The notes below the pieces were generated by a model, which had not been told where the DNA came from, did no database searches, and saw only the letters and a program-made list of their open reading frames with translations. Made by a program: the position numbers and the translations under genes. 53,918 bases of DNA, taken from assembly GCA_031270825.1 (NCBI GenBank), contig JAISXH010000045.1:1-53918 (forward strand), in the 5' to 3' direction. Below, piece by piece: positions 26,354-35,002 of the stretch. Within the stretch, counting starts at the first letter, position 1. Each line of letters begins with the position of its first letter. The DNA is from Bifidobacteriaceae bacterium. Lineage in GTDB: Bacteria > Actinomycetota > Actinomycetes > Actinomycetales > WQXJ01.

Positions 26354-27042
26354 TGACCAGCATTGACCCGCGCTCAACCTATGGCGCTTTGGCTCCGGTG
26401 GCCTTCGGCGGTCAGGCGGCCGCCGCGCCCCGATCGCGCTATGTCCTGCCGTCCTTCGAGGAGCGCACCCCTTACGGCTTCAAACGCCAGGACCCGTACG
26501 CGAAACTGTTCGAAGACCGGATCGTCTTCTTGGGCGTCCAGATCGACGACGCCTCGGCCGACGACATCATGGCCCAGTTGCTGGTGTTGGAGTCCCAGGA
26601 CCCCAATCGGGACATCACCATGTACATCAATTCGCCCGGTGGCTCGATCACGGCCCTGACCGCGATCTATGACACCATGCAATACATCACGCCGCGGATC
26701 CAGACCGTCTGCCTGGGCCAGGCGGCTTCGGCGGCGGCGGTGGTGCTGGCCGCCGGCACGCCAGGCCTGCGCTTGGCGCTGCCGAACGCCCGCGTGCTGA
26801 TCCACCAGCCCGCCTTCGAGGGCGGCGCCTACGCGCAAGCCAGCGACATCGAGATTCAGGCCAACGAGATCCTGCGTATCCGTCAATGGCTTGAGGACAC
26901 CATCGCCAAGCACTCCAACCGGACGCCGGAACAGGTCCGCGAAGACATCGAACGGGACAAGATCCTGACCGCCGAGCAGGCCTTGGAGTACGGAATGATC
27001 GACCAGGTCCTGAAGTCCCGCAAGACCGCCGACAAGGCCTGA
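26353..27042 (+). CDS. clpP2: ATP-dependent Clp protease proteolytic subunit 2
   Basis: Partner of ClpP1 in the tetradecameric protease. 230 residues with an N-terminal extension of about 30 residues that may be processed. Triad by alignment: Ser116 (GQAASAAA), His141 (LIHQPAFEGG), Asp192 (IERDKIL). The ATG at 26353 overlaps the clpP1 stop and has GGAGGAG immediately upstream inside the clpP1 tail, so the two are made in step. A weak hairpin (27048-27066) follows the stop. clpX, which often follows, is not here. Confidence 0.95.
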   Translation: MTSIDPRSTYGALAPVAFGGQAAAAPRSRYVLPSFEERTPYGFKRQDPYAKLFEDRIVFLGVQIDDASADDIMAQLLVLESQDPNRDITMYINSPGGSITALTAIYDTMQYITPRIQTVCLGQAASAAAVVLAAGTPGLRLALPNARVLIHQPAFEGGAYAQASDIEIQANEILRIRQWLEDTIAKHSNRTPEQVREDIERDKILTAEQALEYGMIDQVLKSRKTADKA

Positions 27043-27163
27043 CCAGTCTGTTTGGCGGCCGGACAGGTGCCGTCTGCGCGCATGGCCGGCCATGCGGAGG
27101 CGTCGCCAAAGCGGGATGGGGCGGTCGCTTCGGCGCTGCCGCGGAGTCGACATCCGGGCGGGG

Positions 27164-27169
27164 TAGCCT
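27164..27169 (+). promoter_or_regulatory. -10 element for ddl
   Basis: TAGCCT ends 8 bases before the ATG, the spacing expected for a leaderless mRNA. Confidence 0.45.
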
Positions 27170-27177
27170 TGAGGGCG

Positions 27178-28332
27178 ATGACTGAGACCAGTTCCCGGCG
27201 CATCCGGGTGGCGCTGCTATTCGGCGGCCGCTCTGGCGAGCATTCGATCAGCTGCCTGACCGCCGGATCGATCCTTGAGGCGATAGATCGCCGGCGCTTC
27301 GAGCCGGTCCCGGTCGGTATCACCCGCGATGGCCGGTGGACCTTGGCGCCGGACGATCCGGCCCTCTTGCGGCTGGTCGACGGCCGCTTGCCGGAGGTCG
27401 GTGGCGACGGTCCCGAAGTGTTGGCGCCGACTCGCGCCGGGTCCAGCGAATGGCGCCTCCTCAGCGACTCCGGAACCGTCGCTTCGCTGGGCTCGATCGA
27501 CGTGTCCTTTCCGCTGCTGCACGGCCCGTTCGGCGAGGACGGCACCGTTCAGGGGCTGCTCGAGCTGACCGACCAGCGCTATGTCGGCGCGGGCGTGCTG
27601 GCCAGCGCTGTCGGCATGGACAAGGGCTACATGAAATGCGTTCTGGAGGCGCACGGCCTGCCGGTCCTGCCCTATGTCGTTGTCGGGGCCGATGAGCTGG
27701 CTGCCGAGGCGGCCGCGTCCGTCGCCGCCGAAGACCGCCTGGTCGCCGCTGGGAGCAGGCGGGCCCTGGACTGGCCGGTTTTCGTCAAGCCTTGCCGGGC
27801 GGGCTCGTCTCTGGGCATCTCGAAGGCGACGCGGGCGGCGGAGTTGGCGGACGCAATCGAGTTCGCCCGGCGCCACGACCCCAGAGTGCTGATCGAACAG
27901 GCCTCCCGCGGCCGCGAGATCGAATGCGCTGTGCTCGGCTCGCCGTCCGGGCGCCCGCCCAGGGCCTCGCTGCCTTCGGAGATCGTGGTCCAGGGCGGCC
28001 ATGAGTTCTACGACTTCGACGCCAAGTATCTGGACGCGGCCGGGGCCGACCTGCTCTGCCCCGCCGACCTGCCTGCGGAGGCGACCGCCCAGGTGCAGGC
28101 CATGGCGACACAGGCCTACCGGGCGATCGGCGGCGAGGGCCTGGCCCGGGTCGACTTCTTCTATGACCCCTCGGCGCCGGAGCCGTTGGTTGTCAACGAG
28201 ATCAACACCATGCCCGGTTTCACGCCGATCTCGCAGTATCCGCGCATGTGGTTGGCCTCCGGCCTGAGCTACTCGGATCTGGTCGGCGAACTGATCGAGT
28301 TGGCCCTGGAACGTCCCCAGGGATTGCGCTAG
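27178..28332 (+). CDS. ddl: D-alanine-D-alanine ligase
   Basis: Makes the D-Ala-D-Ala dipeptide that MurF attaches. 384 residues, ATP-grasp fold. Visible: VALLFGGRSGEHSISCLTAGS at the start, FPLLHGPFGEDGTVQGLLEL, the ATP-binding FVKPCRAGSSLGISKA, the omega-loop region EFYDFDAKYLD, whose Tyr is typical of D-Ala-D-Ala rather than D-lactate ligases, and the metal-binding VNEINTMPGFTPISQYPRMW. The ATG at 27178 is chosen because the 42 in-frame codons upstream do not look like Ddl and a -10 element lies just before it. Transcribed with the neighbouring cell-wall and protease genes on the same strand but probably from its own promoter. Confidence 0.95.
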   Translation: MTETSSRRIRVALLFGGRSGEHSISCLTAGSILEAIDRRRFEPVPVGITRDGRWTLAPDDPALLRLVDGRLPEVGGDGPEVLAPTRAGSSEWRLLSDSGTVASLGSIDVSFPLLHGPFGEDGTVQGLLELTDQRYVGAGVLASAVGMDKGYMKCVLEAHGLPVLPYVVVGADELAAEAAASVAAEDRLVAAGSRRALDWPVFVKPCRAGSSLGISKATRAAELADAIEFARRHDPRVLIEQASRGREIECAVLGSPSGRPPRASLPSEIVVQGGHEFYDFDAKYLDAAGADLLCPADLPAEATAQVQAMATQAYRAIGGEGLARVDFFYDPSAPEPLVVNEINTMPGFTPISQYPRMWLASGLSYSDLVGELIELALERPQGLR

Positions 28333-28404
28333 CGGGCCAGAGGCGAGAACTGTGATGGTCGCCGCGTGGCCGCTTGACCGGCAAGGCTGTCTGGCTTGGC
28401 CGCG

Positions 28405-28452
28405 CCGGGGCGATTCGGCCTCGCTTCGCCGGGGCGGTTCGGTCTCGCTTCG
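28405..28452 (+). repeat. 24-bp tandem duplication upstream of thiL
   Basis: Two units of the form CGCCGGGGCGRTTCGGYCTC plus GCTT stand head to tail before the probable thiL start. They differ at two positions. Confidence 0.65.
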
Positions 28453-28494
28453 TCCGAGCGATCTGGGCCTGTTGCCGGGCGGGACGTTCTAGCG

Positions 28495-29628
28495 GTGCGA
28501 GAGGACGCAGTGATCGCGGCTCTGAGCCGTGACCTGCCCAAAGGCGAGGCGACACTGCTTGGCCCCGGCGACGATTCGGCCGTCTTGGCCCTGTCCGATT
28601 CTCGCGCCACCATCAGCACAGACATCCTGGTGGAGGGCGTTCATTTCCGTTCCGCTTGGTCGACGGGCTATGACCTGGGCTGGCGTCTGGCGGCCCAGAA
28701 TCTGGCCGACGCCGCCGCCATGGGCGCGGTTCCCAAGGCGCTGGTTGTCGCCCTGGCCGGTCCGCCCGAGCAGCTGAGCGGCGAGTGGGGCCTCGACTTC
28801 GCCCGCGGCCTGGCCGCTTACTGCGGCCGTTGGCAGGTCGGAGTGGTCGGCGGCGATCTCGCCGGCGCCCCCATGGTGGTGGCCAGCGGCACCGTGGTTG
28901 GCGATCTGGAGGGCCGTCCTCCCGTGACCAGGTCCGGCGCCCGGGTCGGCGATGTCTTGGCGTTGTCCGATGCCGTGGCCGCGCCTTCCAGCCCCGCCGA
29001 CGCTTGCGCGTTGGGGGGCTCGGCGGCCGGGCTGGCCTGGTTGGAGGCCGGCCGGCCTCGAATAGCTGGTCTGGAGGCGCTGGCGGAGGCGGCCAGAGCG
29101 GCCTACTTGCGCCCCGATCCGCCGCTGGACCTGGGTAAACGGGCGGCTCTGGGCGGGGTGACGGCGATGATGGACGTCTCCGACGGTCTGGCGACAGATG
29201 CTGGCCGGATGGCCCGAGCCAGCGGGGTTCGGTTGATCATCGATCCGGCCAGTCCGGCTTTGGCGGGAGCGATGGCGCGCTGGGCGCCCCTCGGCCAGTC
29301 CCTGAGACACTGTTCGACGCCGTCCTCCGAAGTCCCTGAATACAGCCGCCGTGCTCCGCCGCCTCGCCTGGACGCGCGGCTGACCGGCGGAAATGCCCCG
29401 CCTGTGGTTGGCGCCCGGTCGCCGCGGGCTGGTGGCGACGAGCGACGCTGGGTGCTGACCGGGGGAGAGGACCACGCCCTGGTGGGAGCTTTCCCGGCCG
29501 AAAGTGGTTTGCCGGACGGTTGGCACGGCATCGGGCGGGTGGTGGAACCGGGCCCAAGCGGTCCGGGCGTTCAGATCCTGGGCTGGGAGACGGACGCCCC
29601 CGGCTGGGACCACTTCTGCCGGAGCTGA
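28495..29628 (+). CDS. thiL: thiamine-monophosphate kinase
   Basis: Phosphorylates thiamine monophosphate to the active diphosphate. The PurM-like fold shows LLGPGDDSAVLAL, TISTDILVEGVHF (metal site), LAAQNLADAAAMGAVPKALVVAL, GVVGGDLAGAP, VTAMMDVSDGLATDAGRMARASGV, and the C-terminal VLTGGEDHALVGAF. At 377 residues it is about 45 longer than usual because of a Pro/Arg/Ser-rich insertion (about residues 270-320, around EVPEYSRRAPPPRLDARL) before the last strand pair. The start is uncertain: GTG 28495 or GTG 28510; a TTG at 28396 would make the tandem repeat coding and has no family similarity. Other thiamine genes are not in the window. Confidence 0.88.
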   Translation: MREDAVIAALSRDLPKGEATLLGPGDDSAVLALSDSRATISTDILVEGVHFRSAWSTGYDLGWRLAAQNLADAAAMGAVPKALVVALAGPPEQLSGEWGLDFARGLAAYCGRWQVGVVGGDLAGAPMVVASGTVVGDLEGRPPVTRSGARVGDVLALSDAVAAPSSPADACALGGSAAGLAWLEAGRPRIAGLEALAEAARAAYLRPDPPLDLGKRAALGGVTAMMDVSDGLATDAGRMARASGVRLIIDPASPALAGAMARWAPLGQSLRHCSTPSSEVPEYSRRAPPPRLDARLTGGNAPPVVGARSPRAGGDERRWVLTGGEDHALVGAFPAESGLPDGWHGIGRVVEPGPSGPGVQILGWETDAPGWDHFCRS

Positions 29629-29724
29629 TCGGGGAGGCGACCGCGCAATCCGGCGACAGGGCTGTGAAGACGGGCCGGAACTGACCGGCTGGCGGTCGAA
29701 CCGGCTCGGGGCCGGAGCCGGCGG

Positions 29725-29910
29725 CTAGCGGGTGACCTTGCCCGCTTTGATGCAACTGGTGCAGACGTTGAGACGCTTCGGGGTGCCGTTGATTTTGGCG
29801 TGTACCCGCTGGATGTTGGGATTCCAACGCCGCTTGGTGCGACGATGCGAGTGGGACACGCGGAAGCCGAAGCCTGGCTTCTTGCCGCAGATTTCGCACT
29901 TGGCAGCCAC
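29725..29910 (-). CDS. rpmB: 50S ribosomal protein L28 (zinc-binding type)
   Basis: 61 residues starting AAKCEICGKKPGFGFRVSHSHRRTKRRWNPN, which is L28. Two CxxC pairs (Cys5/Cys8 and Cys50/Cys53) mark the zinc-binding C+ form; actinobacteria commonly also have a zinc-free paralogue induced by zinc starvation. The GTG start has CAGGAG upstream (29917-29922 region). It is antisense to its neighbours, thiL and recG, and divergent from recG. Confidence 0.97.
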   Translation of the reverse strand: MAAKCEICGKKPGFGFRVSHSHRRTKRRWNPNIQRVHAKINGTPKRLNVCTSCIKAGKVTR

Positions 29911-30019
29911 GATGAAACTCCTGAGTCAATGGATTGGTCCCGCGTCGAGGCGCGGAGGCAACCTGGACATGCTAGCGCAAGGCGGGCCATTCGGCCCAAT
30001 CGGCCGGCGGCGGTTCCGG

Positions 30020-30114
30020 GCCGCGCCGGGCGGTGTCGGTCCACGCGGCACCGGTCGGTGTCGGGACGGGCCGCGCCGGGCCGCGCCGGGATGGGCCACG
30101 CCGGGCCGCGCCGG
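30020..30114. repeat. GGGCCGCGCC-type short tandem repeats
   Basis: Between rpmB and recG the unit GGGCCGCGCC (with GGGCCACGCC variants) recurs about five times, next to two GGTGTCGG blocks. Noncoding on both strands as far as I can see. Confidence 0.6.
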
Positions 30115-30138
30115 CGTTTGGCTGTCAGAGGGTCGTTA

Positions 30139-30144
30139 TAGCCT
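30139..30144 (+). promoter_or_regulatory. -10 element for recG
   Basis: TAGCCT, in the wider TTATAGCCT, ends 7 bases before the recG ATG, consistent with a leaderless mRNA. Confidence 0.45.
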
Positions 30145-30151
30145 GGCAGGC

Positions 30152-32662
30152 ATGCAAGTATCCGCTGGGACCGGCGTCGACGCCTATTTGGCGGCGCCGG
30201 TCGAGCGGGTGGTGGGCAGGGGCGGCAAGAAGCTGGCCGGGGCCGGCATCAAGACCGTCGGCGATCTGCTGCGCCACTACCCCAAGCGTTACGAGGATCC
30301 GCGCGTCCCCACCGACATGACGGGCTTGCGCCTGGATGAGGTGGTCTCGATCAACGCCCAGGTCGCGTCGCTGGCTGTGAGGGACATCAAACGGGGCACC
30401 CAGTGGCTGGTGGCGGTTCAGATCACGGACGGCGCCCATCGACTCGGCCTGACCTTCTTCCTCAAGAAGTGGCATCTGGTCGAGTTCTACTCGCGGCAAT
30501 ACGAAGTCGGACGCATGGGCCTGTTCACCGGCAGGGTCAGCCTGTATCGGGGACGCCAACAACTGGTCCACCCGGAGGTGGTGTGGGCGGACGAGCTGAG
30601 GGACCAGGATCCCCGCTTCAACGACCGGTTGCTCCCGATCTATCCGGCGGTGGCCGGAATCCAGTCGCCGCAGCTGCAAAACGCCATCCGGACCAGCCTC
30701 AAAGCCTTGGGGGCAGACCCGCCGACCGATCCGTTGCCGCCGCGGCTGCTGGCCGATCGCGACCTGCCGGGGCTGGGCCAAGCGTTTTGGGACATCCACA
30801 ACCCGGCCGGCGCCAGCGCCTGGCGCGCGGCGCGCGGCCGCTTCCGTTTCGAGGAGGCGTTTGTGCTCCAAACCGGGCTGGCTCGGCGCCGCCACCGGCT
30901 TGAGGCGGGCGCGGCCGCCCGTCCCCGGCCGGCCCGGCCACCGGCGCCGGGGGCTCCAGCCGGCTTGGTCGAGCGTCTCGACGCGGCTCTGCCCTTCGAA
31001 CTCACGGCGGCGCAGCGCCAGGCCGGCCGCAAACTGGGCGAATTGTTGGCCCTTGACCGCCCTATGAACCAGCTTCTGCAGGGCGATGTGGGCTCCGGCA
31101 AGACGTTGGTGGCCTTGCGGGCCATGCTCCAGGTGGTCGATGCCGCCGGCCAGGCCGCGCTCCTAGCCCCCACCGAGGTCTTGGCGACGCAGCACTTCCG
31201 GACCATCGAGGGGTTACTGGCCAGGTTGCCGGAAGGGAGCGACCAAGTGACGGTGCGGCTGTTGACCGGGGCGACGCCGGTCAAGGCCAGGGCTTCGTTG
31301 CTGAACCAGCTTGAGCACGGCGAGGTCCGAATCGTGGTCGGCACCCATGCGCTGCTCGAAGACAGCGTCAAGTTCCACGACCTCGGCCTGATCGTGGTGG
31401 ACGAACAACACCGTTTCGGCGTGGAGCAGCGCGACCAGTTGCGGACCAGGGGAGCGGACCGGCCGCACCTGCTGGTCATGACGGCTACGCCGATACCACG
31501 CACAGTGGCCATGACCGTGTTCGGGGACTTGGGGGTCACCACCCTTGGCGACGGGCCGCCCGGTCGGCCCGAAGTCGCCACCACCTGGGTCAATCCGAAG
31601 GAGCATCCGGGCTGGTTGGATCGGGTCTGGCAGCGCCTGGCCGAGGAAGTCGCGGCCGGTCATCGCGGGTTCGTGGTTTGCCCGGCGATCGAGCCGGGCG
31701 AGTTCGAGGCCGGGGCCGATCTACTTCAGGACGCCGGGCCGCGCCAGGGCCAACTCGCCTTCGCCCTGCCCGGCGGTCTCCGCCTGGATTCGGCTGCGGG
31801 ATCGCAGACTGGTGCAGTGGCGGAGGCTGACGCCGCGAGGGCGGGTGGACGGTCTGGCCGAGGCTCGGGTGCGGCCGGTCGACTTGGCCCGGCGGCCGCC
31901 GTGGCGGATGGGGTCGGCGCGGTGGTCGGCACGGTAGCCGGCACAGCGGCCGGGGTTTCCCGGGCTTCTGGGGCGAACGGGAAGACCGGGGCTTCTGGGG
32001 CGACTCGGGCGCCAGCGGGCCGCGGCGGCGCAGAGTCGACCGCTGAGAAGCGGCCGCTTGCGTCGGTCAGCCAGACCCTGGCGGCTCTGGCGGCCGACCC
32101 GGATCTGGCCGGGGTCAAACTGGCCCCCCTGCATGGCCGGATGACCAGCCAGGAGAAGGATCAAACCATGGCCGCATTTATGCGGGGGGATGTCGACGTG
32201 CTGGTCGCGACCACCGTGATCGAGGTCGGCATCGATGTCCCGCAGGCCACGGCGCTGGTGGTGCTGGACGCCGACCGATTCGGCCTGTCCCAGTTGCACC
32301 AGCTACGTGGGCGCATCGGTCGCGGCCAGGCGCCCGGTGTCTGCCTGTTGGTCTCCCCGGCGGAGCCGGATTCGCTGGCGGCGCGCCGTCTGGCCGCCAT
32401 GGAGCAGACCCGCGACGGCTTCGAGTTGGCCGAGGTCGATCTTGAGACCAGGCGGGAGGGCGAAATCCTGGGCGACAGCCAATCCGGGCGCTCGTCGCTC
32501 AAACTGGTTCGGCTGACCAGCGACCGGGCACTGATCGAGGATGCCCGCAACAGCGCCGAGGCGCTGATCGCGGAGGATCCCGAGCTGGCCGGTCATCCGG
32601 CCCTGGCGCAGGCGGTGGACGCCCTGTTGGCCGGCCGCGAGGACTACCTGGAGAGGGGCTGA
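30152..32662 (+). CDS. recG: ATP-dependent DNA helicase RecG
   Basis: Branch-migrating helicase that reverses stalled forks. 836 residues. The N-terminal wedge and OB fold come first (GIKTVGDLLRHYPKRYED, then a VQITDGAHRLGLTFF stretch). Helicase domain 1 has Walker A GDVGSGKT at 311-318, DEQH at 417-420 and MTATPIPRTVAM. Domain 2 has PLHGRMTSQEKDQTM, TTVIEVGIDVPQAT and QLRGRIGRG. An Ala/Gly-rich insertion of about 80 residues (550-630) separates VCPAIEPGEF from the VSQTL helix in domain 2. A 140-codon upstream extension to 29732 is open but lies antisense to rpmB and is not RecG-like. rsmD starts one base after the stop. Confidence 0.95.
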   Translation: MQVSAGTGVDAYLAAPVERVVGRGGKKLAGAGIKTVGDLLRHYPKRYEDPRVPTDMTGLRLDEVVSINAQVASLAVRDIKRGTQWLVAVQITDGAHRLGLTFFLKKWHLVEFYSRQYEVGRMGLFTGRVSLYRGRQQLVHPEVVWADELRDQDPRFNDRLLPIYPAVAGIQSPQLQNAIRTSLKALGADPPTDPLPPRLLADRDLPGLGQAFWDIHNPAGASAWRAARGRFRFEEAFVLQTGLARRRHRLEAGAAARPRPARPPAPGAPAGLVERLDAALPFELTAAQRQAGRKLGELLALDRPMNQLLQGDVGSGKTLVALRAMLQVVDAAGQAALLAPTEVLATQHFRTIEGLLARLPEGSDQVTVRLLTGATPVKARASLLNQLEHGEVRIVVGTHALLEDSVKFHDLGLIVVDEQHRFGVEQRDQLRTRGADRPHLLVMTATPIPRTVAMTVFGDLGVTTLGDGPPGRPEVATTWVNPKEHPGWLDRVWQRLAEEVAAGHRGFVVCPAIEPGEFEAGADLLQDAGPRQGQLAFALPGGLRLDSAAGSQTGAVAEADAARAGGRSGRGSGAAGRLGPAAAVADGVGAVVGTVAGTAAGVSRASGANGKTGASGATRAPAGRGGAESTAEKRPLASVSQTLAALAADPDLAGVKLAPLHGRMTSQEKDQTMAAFMRGDVDVLVATTVIEVGIDVPQATALVVLDADRFGLSQLHQLRGRIGRGQAPGVCLLVSPAEPDSLAARRLAAMEQTRDGFELAEVDLETRREGEILGDSQSGRSSLKLVRLTSDRALIEDARNSAEALIAEDPELAGHPALAQAVDALLAGREDYLERG

Positions 32663-32663
32663 C

Positions 32664-33452
32664 ATGGTCCGGATCATCGCCGGCGCCGCCGGCGGGCGCG
32701 CCCTCAAAGTGCCGTCCGGCCTGACCCGGCCGACCTCTGACCGCGTGCGCGAGGCGCTCTTCTCGCTCCTCGAAGCTCGTCTGGACGGCCGTGGGGGATG
32801 GGCGGGCAAGCGCGTGCTCGACCTATACGCCGGCTCGGGCGCGGTGGCGCTGGAGGCGCTCAGCCGAGGCGCCGCGTGCGCTTTGGCGGTCGATTCGTCG
32901 CCGGCGGCGATCCGCGCCGCCAAAGCCAACGCCACCGCGCTGGACCTGGCCGAACGCCTGGCCTTCCAGCTCGGCCGGGTCGAGCAAGTCGTCAGCGGCC
33001 CGCGCCTGCCGGCCCGACTCGCCAAGCCCGCTCCAGACCCGTCGCCTGCGGGCGGGGCGGTCTCGGGGGGGTTCGATCTGGTTTTCCTCGACCCGCCGTA
33101 TGACTTGGCGCCGGCGGCGGTCAACGCCGTGCTGGCGTCTCTGGCGGCGCCCAGCGGCCCTGGGGGAAGGCCGCCTTGGCTGGTGGGAGGCGCGCTGGTG
33201 GTTTTGGAGCGCTCGGTCCGGAGCCCGGCGCCTGAGTGGCCTGCGGACTGGGAAGATCTTGGCACGCGCAAGTATGGTGATACCGCGCTGCACTTGGCCA
33301 GGGCCGGGGACCTCGCGCCCGGGGATGGCGACATGAATCGCGGCGTGGCCACGGTCGCGATCACGCGCGACGGGCGCACGGCATCGGACCGGGCGCGGGC
33401 CGGGAGCGGGCGGCGCAAGGCGACTGGGAGAGGCGAGACGGAGGGCTTATGA
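32664..33452 (+). CDS. rsmD: 16S rRNA (guanine966-N2)-methyltransferase
   Basis: Methylates G966 of 16S rRNA. 262 residues, of which about 190 form the usual protein. Start MVRIIAGAAGGRALKVPSG, then TRPTSDRVREALFSLLE, the cofactor loop VLDLYAGSGAVALEALSRGA, and the catalytic LVFLDPPYDLAP. A short low-complexity stretch (PARLAKPAPDPSPAGGAVSGG) lies before the DPPY strand, and after LGTRKYGDTALHLAR an Arg/Gly/Asp-rich tail of about 50 residues is added. Starts one base after recG and overlaps coaD by four bases, giving a recG-rsmD-coaD operon, an order common in actinobacteria. Confidence 0.93.
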   Translation: MVRIIAGAAGGRALKVPSGLTRPTSDRVREALFSLLEARLDGRGGWAGKRVLDLYAGSGAVALEALSRGAACALAVDSSPAAIRAAKANATALDLAERLAFQLGRVEQVVSGPRLPARLAKPAPDPSPAGGAVSGGFDLVFLDPPYDLAPAAVNAVLASLAAPSGPGGRPPWLVGGALVVLERSVRSPAPEWPADWEDLGTRKYGDTALHLARAGDLAPGDGDMNRGVATVAITRDGRTASDRARAGSGRRKATGRGETEGL

Positions 33453-33928
33453 GGGAAAAGGTGGCCGTGGTGCCGGGCTCGTTCGACCCGATCACACTGG
33501 GGCATCGGGATGTGATCGTGCGGGCTGCGGCGTTGTTCGACCGGGTGGTGGTCGGTGTTGCCGTGAACGCCGCCAAGCGGCCGCTGTTGCCGGCGGCCGT
33601 GCGGGTCGAGCTGGTTGAGAACTGCCTGGCGGGGGTGACGTCGGTGACTGTGGCCCAAGTGCCCGGTCTGCTGGCCGAGTTCTGCCGGGAAGTGGGCGCC
33701 GTGGCCATTGTCAAAGGCTTGCGCGGGGGCCACGATTTGGGCCAAGAAGAGCCGATGGCGCTGGTCAACAAGGAGCTGACCGGGATCGAGACGGTTTTCT
33801 TGGCGGCCGCGCCGAATTGGGGGCACATCTCGAGTTCGCTGGTCAAAGACGTGGCCCGCCACGGCGGCGACGTGTCTGCCTACGTCAGCCCGGCGGTGGC
33901 CCAAGCCCTGGCGACCGCATCCCGGTAA
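33449..33928 (+). CDS. coaD: phosphopantetheine adenylyltransferase
   Basis: Fourth step of coenzyme A synthesis: transfers AMP from ATP to 4'-phosphopantetheine. 159 residues, as expected. Nucleotidyltransferase motif GSFDPITLGH at 10-19, the substrate segment AIVKGLRGGHDLGQEEPMALVN, and the second ATP motif WGHISSSLVKDVARHGGDV. The usual R-x-x-D-(F/Y)-E reads RGGHDLGQE here, a mild variant. ATG within the rsmD stop (ATGA), ribosome site GGAGGG at 33440-33445. Confidence 0.95.
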   Translation: MREKVAVVPGSFDPITLGHRDVIVRAAALFDRVVVGVAVNAAKRPLLPAAVRVELVENCLAGVTSVTVAQVPGLLAEFCREVGAVAIVKGLRGGHDLGQEEPMALVNKELTGIETVFLAAAPNWGHISSSLVKDVARHGGDVSAYVSPAVAQALATASR

Positions 33929-33931
33929 GAA

Positions 33932-33947
33932 CTTCCCAGTCGGGAAG
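33932..33947 (+). terminator. short hairpin after coaD
   Basis: CTTCCC (33932-33937) pairs with GGGAAG (33942-33947), loop AGTC, four bases after the stop. Short stem, so only a candidate terminator. Confidence 0.35.
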
Positions 33948-34071
33948 AACGCTGCCAACGCCGCGACGGGCCGGTGATGCTTGGGACGCGGCCATGGCGT
34001 TGACAGGGGAGTGGACACGCCGGTGTGCGATCCACATACTGCCGGTCGCCGATCACCCGTCTTGAAGGATT

Positions 34072-34105
34072 ATCCATGTTCTCCCGACCTCGGGAGAACA
34101 TGGAT
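34072..34105. promoter_or_regulatory. 34-bp perfect palindrome upstream of yceD
   Basis: Arms ATCCATGTTCTCCCGA (34072-34087) and TCGGGAGAACATGGAT (34090-34105) are exact reverse complements around a two-base centre. It lies 144 bases after coaD and about 10 bases before a probable -35 element of the yceD-rpmF-rnc transcript. It could be an operator for a dimeric regulator or an unusually long terminator stem for recG-rsmD-coaD; no T tract follows. Confidence 0.7.
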
Positions 34106-34115
34106 GGACTCCCGT

Positions 34116-34144
34116 TTGGGCGCTGCCGGAGCGTGCAGTAGACT
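34116..34144 (+). promoter_or_regulatory. promoter candidate for yceD-rpmF-rnc
   Basis: TTGGGC (34116-34121), 17 bases, then TAGACT (34139-34144). The predicted leader is about 60 bases. Confidence 0.45.
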
Positions 34145-34209
34145 GGCAGGTCGGTTCAGCCGGTCCGGCGGAGCCGTGACCTTTGCCGACCTCGAACACA
34201 TCCAGACAC

Positions 34210-34797
34210 ATGCCTGAACTAAGTGCTGCCGAACTTGGCGCCGTGCAAGTCCCCGAGTTGATCTGCTCGGTCGACGGACTGAGCCGCCAGCCGGGAACGT
34301 CCAAGCAGTTGACGATTGACTTCGAGGCGCCGGCGGTGATCGGAACCGCGGTGATCGGCGTTCCCGAAGGCGAGCCGGTCGAGCTGGAATTGCTGCTTGA
34401 ATCGGTGCTGGAAGGGGTGCTGACCACCGGGACGGTGCGGACCACCGCGGTCGGGGAATGCGGACGGTGCTTGGAGGAGGTCGGCGTGCCAGTCGTGGCG
34501 ACCTTCCAAGAGCTGTTCCAGTACCCCGAGCGGGCGTGGGGTCCGCCCCAGGCGGACCAAGGCGCCGACGAAGACCGCTTCGAGGTGGTTGACGACACGA
34601 TCGACCTGAACAGGCCGGTCACTGACGCGGTGGTGCTGTCGCTGCCTTTCAGCCCGTTGTGCCGAGACGACTGCGAGGGGCTTTGCCCCGATTGCGGCGC
34701 CCGGTTGGCGGACCAGCCAGGACACGGCCACCAGTCGGTGGACGCGCGCTGGGCCGTGCTTGAAGAAATGTTGGAAGACGAGAGAGAAGAGATTTAG
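34210..34797 (+). CDS. yceD: YceD/DUF177 family protein
   Basis: About 195 residues of the DUF177 family, which almost always precedes rpmF and is implicated in 23S rRNA accumulation in some organisms; its mechanism is unclear. Visible: [20 protein letters not shown] at the start, a middle [10 protein letters not shown] and a C-terminal LCPDCGARL, two Cys pairs that may bind metal, then [11 protein letters not shown] typical of actinobacterial members. I use the ATG at 34210; a TTG at 34183 is possible. It ends two bases before rpmF, so the pair is co-translated. Confidence 0.88.
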   Translation: MPELSAAELGAVQVPELICSVDGLSRQPGTSKQLTIDFEAPAVIGTAVIGVPEGEPVELELLLESVLEGVLTTGTVRTTAVGECGRCLEEVGVPVVATFQELFQYPERAWGPPQADQGADEDRFEVVDDTIDLNRPVTDAVVLSLPFSPLCRDDCEGLCPDCGARLADQPGHGHQSVDARWAVLEEMLEDEREEI

Positions 34798-34799
34798 CC

Positions 34800-34994
34800 G
34801 TGGCTGTTCCAAAGCGAAGGACCTCGCGTGCCAACACCCGGACCCGCCGTTCACAGTGGAAGACCAGCGTGACCGCGCTGACCGACTGCCCGCAATGCGG
34901 AGCGCCGACCCGTCCCCACACTGCGTGCCCAACCTGCGGTACCTACAAGGGCCGCTACTACGCGGCCGCCGAGCGCAGCGAGTTCGAGAACTAG
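34800..34994 (+). CDS. rpmF: 50S ribosomal protein L32
   Basis: 64 residues starting [19 protein letters not shown], the L32 signature, with two CxxC pairs (CPQC and CPTC) forming a zinc ribbon. GTG start two bases after yceD. Eight bases separate it from rnc. The yceD-rpmF-rnc order is conserved in many bacteria. Confidence 0.97.
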   Translation: MAVPKRRTSRANTRTRRSQWKTSVTALTDCPQCGAPTRPHTACPTCGTYKGRYYAAAERSEFEN

Positions 34995-35002
34995 CTGGGA
35001 TC

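Noticed and set aside
30152-32662. RecG starting at 29732 (976 residues)
   Set aside because: The extra 140 codons are antisense to rpmB, and a promoter-like TAGCCT plus family start lie at 30139-30152.
32303-34018. 571-codon minus-strand frame over rsmD, coaD and the downstream gap
   Set aside because: It runs antisense to two certain genes and has shadow-type composition.
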